From contig NZ_JAHIAB010000007.1 of the NCBI RefSeq assembly GCF_018760365.1, positions 206,912 to 270,911 of the forward strand: a DNA stretch of 64,000 bases. The letters run 5' to 3'. The position numbers and the translations under genes were made by a program. The stretch is from Pseudooceanicola endophyticus. GTDB lineage: Bacteria > Pseudomonadota > Alphaproteobacteria > Rhodobacterales > Rhodobacteraceae. Of the stretch, positions 63,280-64,000 are shown piece after piece (position 1 is the stretch's first letter; each line of letters opens with the position of its first letter). Below the pieces are notes generated by a model. It saw only the letters and a list, made by a program, of their open reading frames with translations, ran no database searches and was not told the origin of the DNA.

Positions 63280-63426
63280 TTGCCAACAGGACCGGAAGCC
63301 GCCCCCCCTCCAACCGCGGTCTCTTACGAGCATCTGAGCGACGGGGACCGGACGATTTTGTCAGCGAAGGTGAACACGCTTGCGGAGGATCTTTCGACGC
63401 TGGAAGGCAAGCTGGGCCTGGGCTGA
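63280..63426 (+). CDS. Possible small protein or gene remnant ahead of a strong terminator
   Basis: Reading from TTG 63280 gives 48 residues, PTGPEAAPPPTAVSYEHLSD and then GDRTILSAKVNTLAEDLSTL, ending EGKLGLG. The amphipathic C-terminal helix and the perfect terminator 27 bases downstream on the same strand suggest a real plus-strand transcript. There is no good start codon or ribosome site, so it may be the 3' end of a lost gene. Confidence 0.35.
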   Translation: MPTGPEAAPPPTAVSYEHLSDGDRTILSAKVNTLAEDLSTLEGKLGLG

Positions 63427-63453
63427 GGCCCGGTTTCAGAGGCAGGGCTTTGG

Positions 63454-63482
63454 GGCCGGACGTTTGCGCGTCCGGCCTTTTT
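63454..63482 (+). terminator. Rho-independent terminator
   Basis: GGCCGGACG-N6-CGTCCGGCC followed by TTTTT, on the plus strand only. It must end a plus-strand transcript, yet the only plus-strand candidate is the short frame ending at 63426. Confidence 0.88.
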
Positions 63483-63493
63483 CCTGGCGGGTT

Positions 63494-63856
63494 TCAGGGG
63501 CGATATCCCATCTGCCTGTCGATCCAGGCGATGAGGATCTGCCGGATGCGGTTCTGCTGATCTTCGGAGAGGGCACGGCCCTTCGGGATGGCGTGCCAGG
63601 TCTGGAGGCATCCGCGGCAGCAGCAGGCGGTGGCGTGCTGGGCGACGAAGACGGGGTGGCCCCGCATGGGGGTCTGCTTGCCGTCGTTTTTCGGGTCTGC
63701 GGGGGCGAGGCGCTGCGCGATGAAGTCGGCGGCGTGCCGGGCGATCACGGATCTCCCCTTCTGGTCCGCATAGGCGCGCTCCTTCGGCCCGAGGCGGAAG
63801 CCGGCGCGGAAGGGGGAGCGGGCCAGCCTGTCGAAGAGCGGGTCATCGGGTCTCAT
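63494..63856 (-). CDS. DUF4186 family protein
   Basis: 120 residues matching DUF4186: SPFRAGFRLGPKERAYAD, then GHPVFVAQHATACCCRGCLQ and TWHAIPKGRALSEDQQ. The HATACCCRGC cluster (four cysteines and histidines) suggests metal binding. Function unknown. Start ATG 63856; located just downstream of the rRNA operon end. Confidence 0.88.
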   Translation of the reverse strand: MRPDDPLFDRLARSPFRAGFRLGPKERAYADQKGRSVIARHAADFIAQRLAPADPKNDGKQTPMRGHPVFVAQHATACCCRGCLQTWHAIPKGRALSEDQQNRIRQILIAWIDRQMGYRP

Positions 63857-63907
63857 GACCTGAGACTAGGCCGGGCGTTATTTGATCTGAAGGGGATTAC
63901 AAACGCC

Positions 63908-63940
63908 AACGGCCCCGAGCTGTAAGCTCGGGGCCGTTTT
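63908..63940. terminator. Long hairpin terminator beyond the rRNA operon
   Basis: AACGGCCCCGAGCT-GTA-AGCTCGGGGCCGTT, a perfect fourteen-pair stem with TTTT on the plus side. It stands about 30 bases past the 5S rRNA 3' end in the minus direction, so it probably terminates the rrn transcript although its T-run is better on the plus strand. Confidence 0.75.
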
Positions 63941-63970
63941 GATTATGTCATCGTATATGAGGTTTTTTCT

Positions 63971-64000
63971 AGGTCTGGCGGTGACTTACTCTCCCACGCC
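63971..64000 (-). rRNA. rrf: 5S ribosomal RNA, 3' end only
   Basis: On the minus strand the last 30 bases read GGCGTGGGAGAGTAAGTCAC and CGCCAGACCT, the conserved 3' end of bacterial 5S rRNA. The rest of the rRNA operon lies beyond the window. Confidence 0.88.

Overview
This is a GC-rich (roughly two-thirds G+C) chromosomal window whose gene content points to an alphaproteobacterium of the Rhodobacterales (Roseobacter/Paracoccaceae type). Supporting signs are an aglEFGAK alpha-glucoside operon, a cyoABCD-surf1 quinol oxidase operon, several FCD-type GntR regulators beside peptide/organic-solute ABC transporters, a bcsN-type cellulose locus, a perfect CtrA-like box and initiator tRNAs near an rRNA operon. 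The identification is inference from content only. No insertion sequences, phage genes or CRISPR arrays are visible. Nearly the whole window is tightly packed operons with ATGA/TGATG start-stop overlaps.

Layout. (1) 1-3163, minus strand: sulfur-handling operon of a Crp/Fnr regulator, two YeeE/YedE half-proteins, an ETHE1-like MBL hydrolase and a SulP transporter (cut by the window edge). (2) 3749-8559, plus strand: a SqdB-type UDP-sulfoquinovose synthase with a BcsB-like membrane protein and a BcsA-like membrane glycosyltransferase, an unusual grouping that may make a sulfonated glycan. (3) 8581-16364: two GntR regulators, a Dpp/Opp-type peptide ABC system in which one permease and one ATPase are fused, and a divergent DUF1028 gene. 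(4) 16644-26382: a PotFGHI-like ABC transporter in one operon with an amidohydrolase and a nucleoside hydrolase, then an M20 amidohydrolase (opposite strand), a phosphoribosyltransferase and an adenine deaminase; together a purine/nucleoside salvage island. (5) 26384-31328, minus strand: cyoABCD plus SURF1. (6) 31898-41745: nucleoside hydrolase, GH1 glucosidase and LacI regulator, divergent from aglEFGAK, with two AAAGCGCTTT operators between. (7) 41756-44896: HAD phosphatase, small membrane protein, DedA, peptidase T. (8) 44897-60348: a c-di-GMP/cellulose island, with a two-PAS diguanylate cyclase at one end, bcsN-bcsA-bcsB-GH8-TPR-lipoprotein-barrel in the middle, and a GAF/PAS-GGDEF-EAL protein with a decayed GGDEF but intact EAL at the other end. 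(9) 60354-64000: GntR and DsrE-like genes, two tandem initiator tRNAs, a YfiM-like small protein, a glycosyltransferase, a small ORF with a strong terminator, a DUF4186 gene and the 3' end of a 5S rRNA.

How the parts may work together. Region 8 has a synthase with a complete PilZ c-di-GMP site, a cyclase to make the signal and a phosphodiesterase to remove it, with a CtrA box in the bcsN/EAL intergenic region; this suggests cell-cycle or lifestyle control of cellulose. Regions 1 and 2 are neighbours, and the sulfite expected from persulfide oxidation is the sulfur donor of SqdB, which makes a metabolic link plausible but unproven. Region 4 suggests that the transporter carries a nucleoside or purine-like solute that is deaminated, hydrolysed and re-phosphoribosylated.
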